A DNA stretch of 64,000 nt, taken from Zobellia amurskyensis (GTDB lineage: Bacteria; Bacteroidota; Bacteroidia; Flavobacteriales; Flavobacteriaceae). Numbering within the stretch: position 1 is the first letter of the stretch; each line of letters opens with the position of its first letter. Where the stretch lies: NCBI RefSeq assembly GCF_009725985.1, contig NZ_RCNR01000004.1, forward strand, positions 62,001-126,000, in the 5' to 3' direction. Position numbers and translations under genes: made by a program. Below the pieces are notes generated by a model. The model did not search any database, was not told where the DNA came from, and was given only the letters and a program-made list of their open reading frames with translations. This document shows positions 63,103 to 64,000 of the stretch, piece after piece.

Positions 63103-63669
63103 ATGTATTTCAAACAAAGCCTACCCTTGTTTTTACTGCTGCTGCTTGTGAGCCAAGCCAATGCTCAGTTCGGTAAAAATTGTGAATTAAGACAAATGAA
63201 AATCAATCTTTTAAACCCTGGTTTTGAATATGAAATGGCAATTGGCACCAACACTACGTTTGATATTAAAGCAGGAATGCAAGTCGCTTTAGATCCTTTA
63301 GTTTCCAATGTTTATGATGAGTTAGGCTTTTTTCCTGCTATTGCTGCGCAGTACAGGTATTATTACAATTTTGAAAAAAGGCAGCGAAATAGAAGACAGA
63401 TTTATGGCAATTCCGCAAATTATGTGGCACCCGCTGTTGCAGCATTTTTTCCCGGTACAAGAACTGTAGGAAATACGGATGTAAAAAGTGCTTTTGGTTA
63501 TGCGGGATTGGTAACTGGTCTGCAACGTAGTTATGATTCGGGATTCAATTTTTCTTTTGATGCTGGAGCGGCATTTTACACAGGGCAGTTTAAAGGAAGT
63601 ATCTATCCGCTAGTTAACTTAAGTATTGGTTGGATCATAAGTGAAAAACGATGGTGCGTAGGGCGGTGA
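63103..63669 (+). CDS. Secreted protein of unknown function, paralogue of the next gene
   Basis: A 188-residue protein with a clear signal peptide (MYFKQSLPLFLLLLLVSQANAQ). I chose ATG 63103 over the upstream TTG at 63082, which would add seven polar residues before the signal. The mature part is rich in short strands (FEYEMAIGTNTTFDIKAGM, ITSIGW-like C-terminus) and looks like a small outer-membrane barrel. The opening (INLLNPGFEYEMAIGTNTT) resembles the next ORF (VQLGLPMPAILYEKGLGKNTT), so the two are tandem paralogues. Function unknown. Confidence 0.7.
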   Translation: MYFKQSLPLFLLLLLVSQANAQFGKNCELRQMKINLLNPGFEYEMAIGTNTTFDIKAGMQVALDPLVSNVYDELGFFPAIAAQYRYYYNFEKRQRNRRQIYGNSANYVAPAVAAFFPGTRTVGNTDVKSAFGYAGLVTGLQRSYDSGFNFSFDAGAAFYTGQFKGSIYPLVNLSIGWIISEKRWCVGR

Positions 63670-63835
63670 GGTTTACTGAATGGAGCTAGGGTTTAGATAA
63701 AAATAGAACTTGGTTATCGGTATGATTTGTCTACCAATTAAACAATGTTTATTTTTCCTGATGAAAAGTAAGAAAAATATATTTTAGGCTTGGTATTTGA
63801 TAGCTTCAAAACGTAACAAATACCGGAACACTCTT

Positions 63836-64000
63836 ATGAAAAACATCAATTTTTTATTTATTTTTTTTGCCTGCACAGTTTATCTAAGTGCTCAAACACA
63901 AAAAAATGTAGAGGAGCATCAAGTTCAACTGGGGTTGCCTATGCCCGCTATTCTGTACGAAAAGGGGTTAGGCAAGAACACAACTGCCACCATGGAGTTC
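63836..64000 (+). CDS. Secreted protein, paralogue of the preceding gene (3' partial)
   Basis: Fifty-five codons from ATG 63836 to the window edge. Signal peptide MKNINFLFIFFACTVYLSAQ, then VQLGLPMPAILYEKGLGKNTTATMEF, similar in layout to the preceding protein. The remainder lies outside the window. Confidence 0.7.
   Translation, partial: MKNINFLFIFFACTVYLSAQTQKNVEEHQVQLGLPMPAILYEKGLGKNTTATMEF

Overview
The window looks like a chromosome segment of a marine flavobacterium (Bacteroidota, Flavobacteriaceae-like). It is AT-rich by eye. It has SusC/SusD proteins, FecI/FecR regulation, DUF3857 and DUF2490 proteins, TAnnTTTG-type -7 promoter boxes, and a tmRNA whose encoded tag reads GENNYALAA, a Bacteroidota-type tag. 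The exact genus cannot be read from the sequence.

Region A (1-18 kb) is an unusual hydrolase cluster. A rightward operon encodes a peptidoglycan amidase (cut by the window edge), a trypsin-subtilisin double protease, an M19-type dipeptidase and a small membrane coiled-coil protein. It converges on leftward genes for an outer-membrane-type protein, a matrixin-like metalloprotease and a very large multi-pass membrane protein with a cytoplasmic P-loop/winged-helix module. That large gene seems split by two shifts in A-tracts, and the 131-codon ORF upstream is probably its true N-terminus. A second leftward set holds a small protein resembling a subtilisin pro-domain, a subtilisin, a free-standing copy of the subtilisin C-terminal domain, and a very acidic peptide, ending at a good terminator. 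The three proteases have no visible signal peptide. An aldonolactone-oxidase-like flavoprotein and a lipoprotein follow. I regard this cluster as the best candidate for an undescribed system: a membrane sensor NTPase with proteolytic effectors.

Region B (18-26 kb) is ordinary chromosome: an envelope operon (MORN/YwqK-like protein, DUF2490 barrel, MORN protein), then an ABC exporter pair (YbbA/YbbP-like) divergent from a TesA-like esterase.

Region C (26157-54038) is an integrated genomic island of about 28 kb in the 3' end of the tmRNA gene (ssrA). Its ends share a 14-bp core, and each end carries a cluster of the same 9-bp repeat at 12-bp spacing, probably integrase arm sites. From left to right it holds a tyrosine integrase, a coiled-coil protein, an excisionase-like HTH protein and a primase-helicase; a leftward sugar-utilisation locus (SusC, SusD, two Gfo/Idh/MocA oxidoreductases, two DUF1080 proteins, a SUMF1-fold protein, an MlrC-like protein, an MFS transporter) controlled by a FecR/ECF-sigma pair; an 11-bp tandem repeat; and a type I restriction-modification operon (hsdM, hsdS, a decayed AlbA-type gene, hsdR, a YgjP-like metallopeptidase). 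The sugar genes suggest a 3-keto-glycoside route: outer-membrane uptake, C3 oxidation, cleavage by DUF1080 enzymes and import.

Region D (54-64 kb) is again core chromosome: the intact tmRNA, a saccharopine-dehydrogenase-like enzyme, a PHP-domain protein, DUF1361 and DUF1801 proteins, a sulfatase lipoprotein, a DUF3857 protein, kdsA, and two related secreted proteins, the last cut by the window edge.
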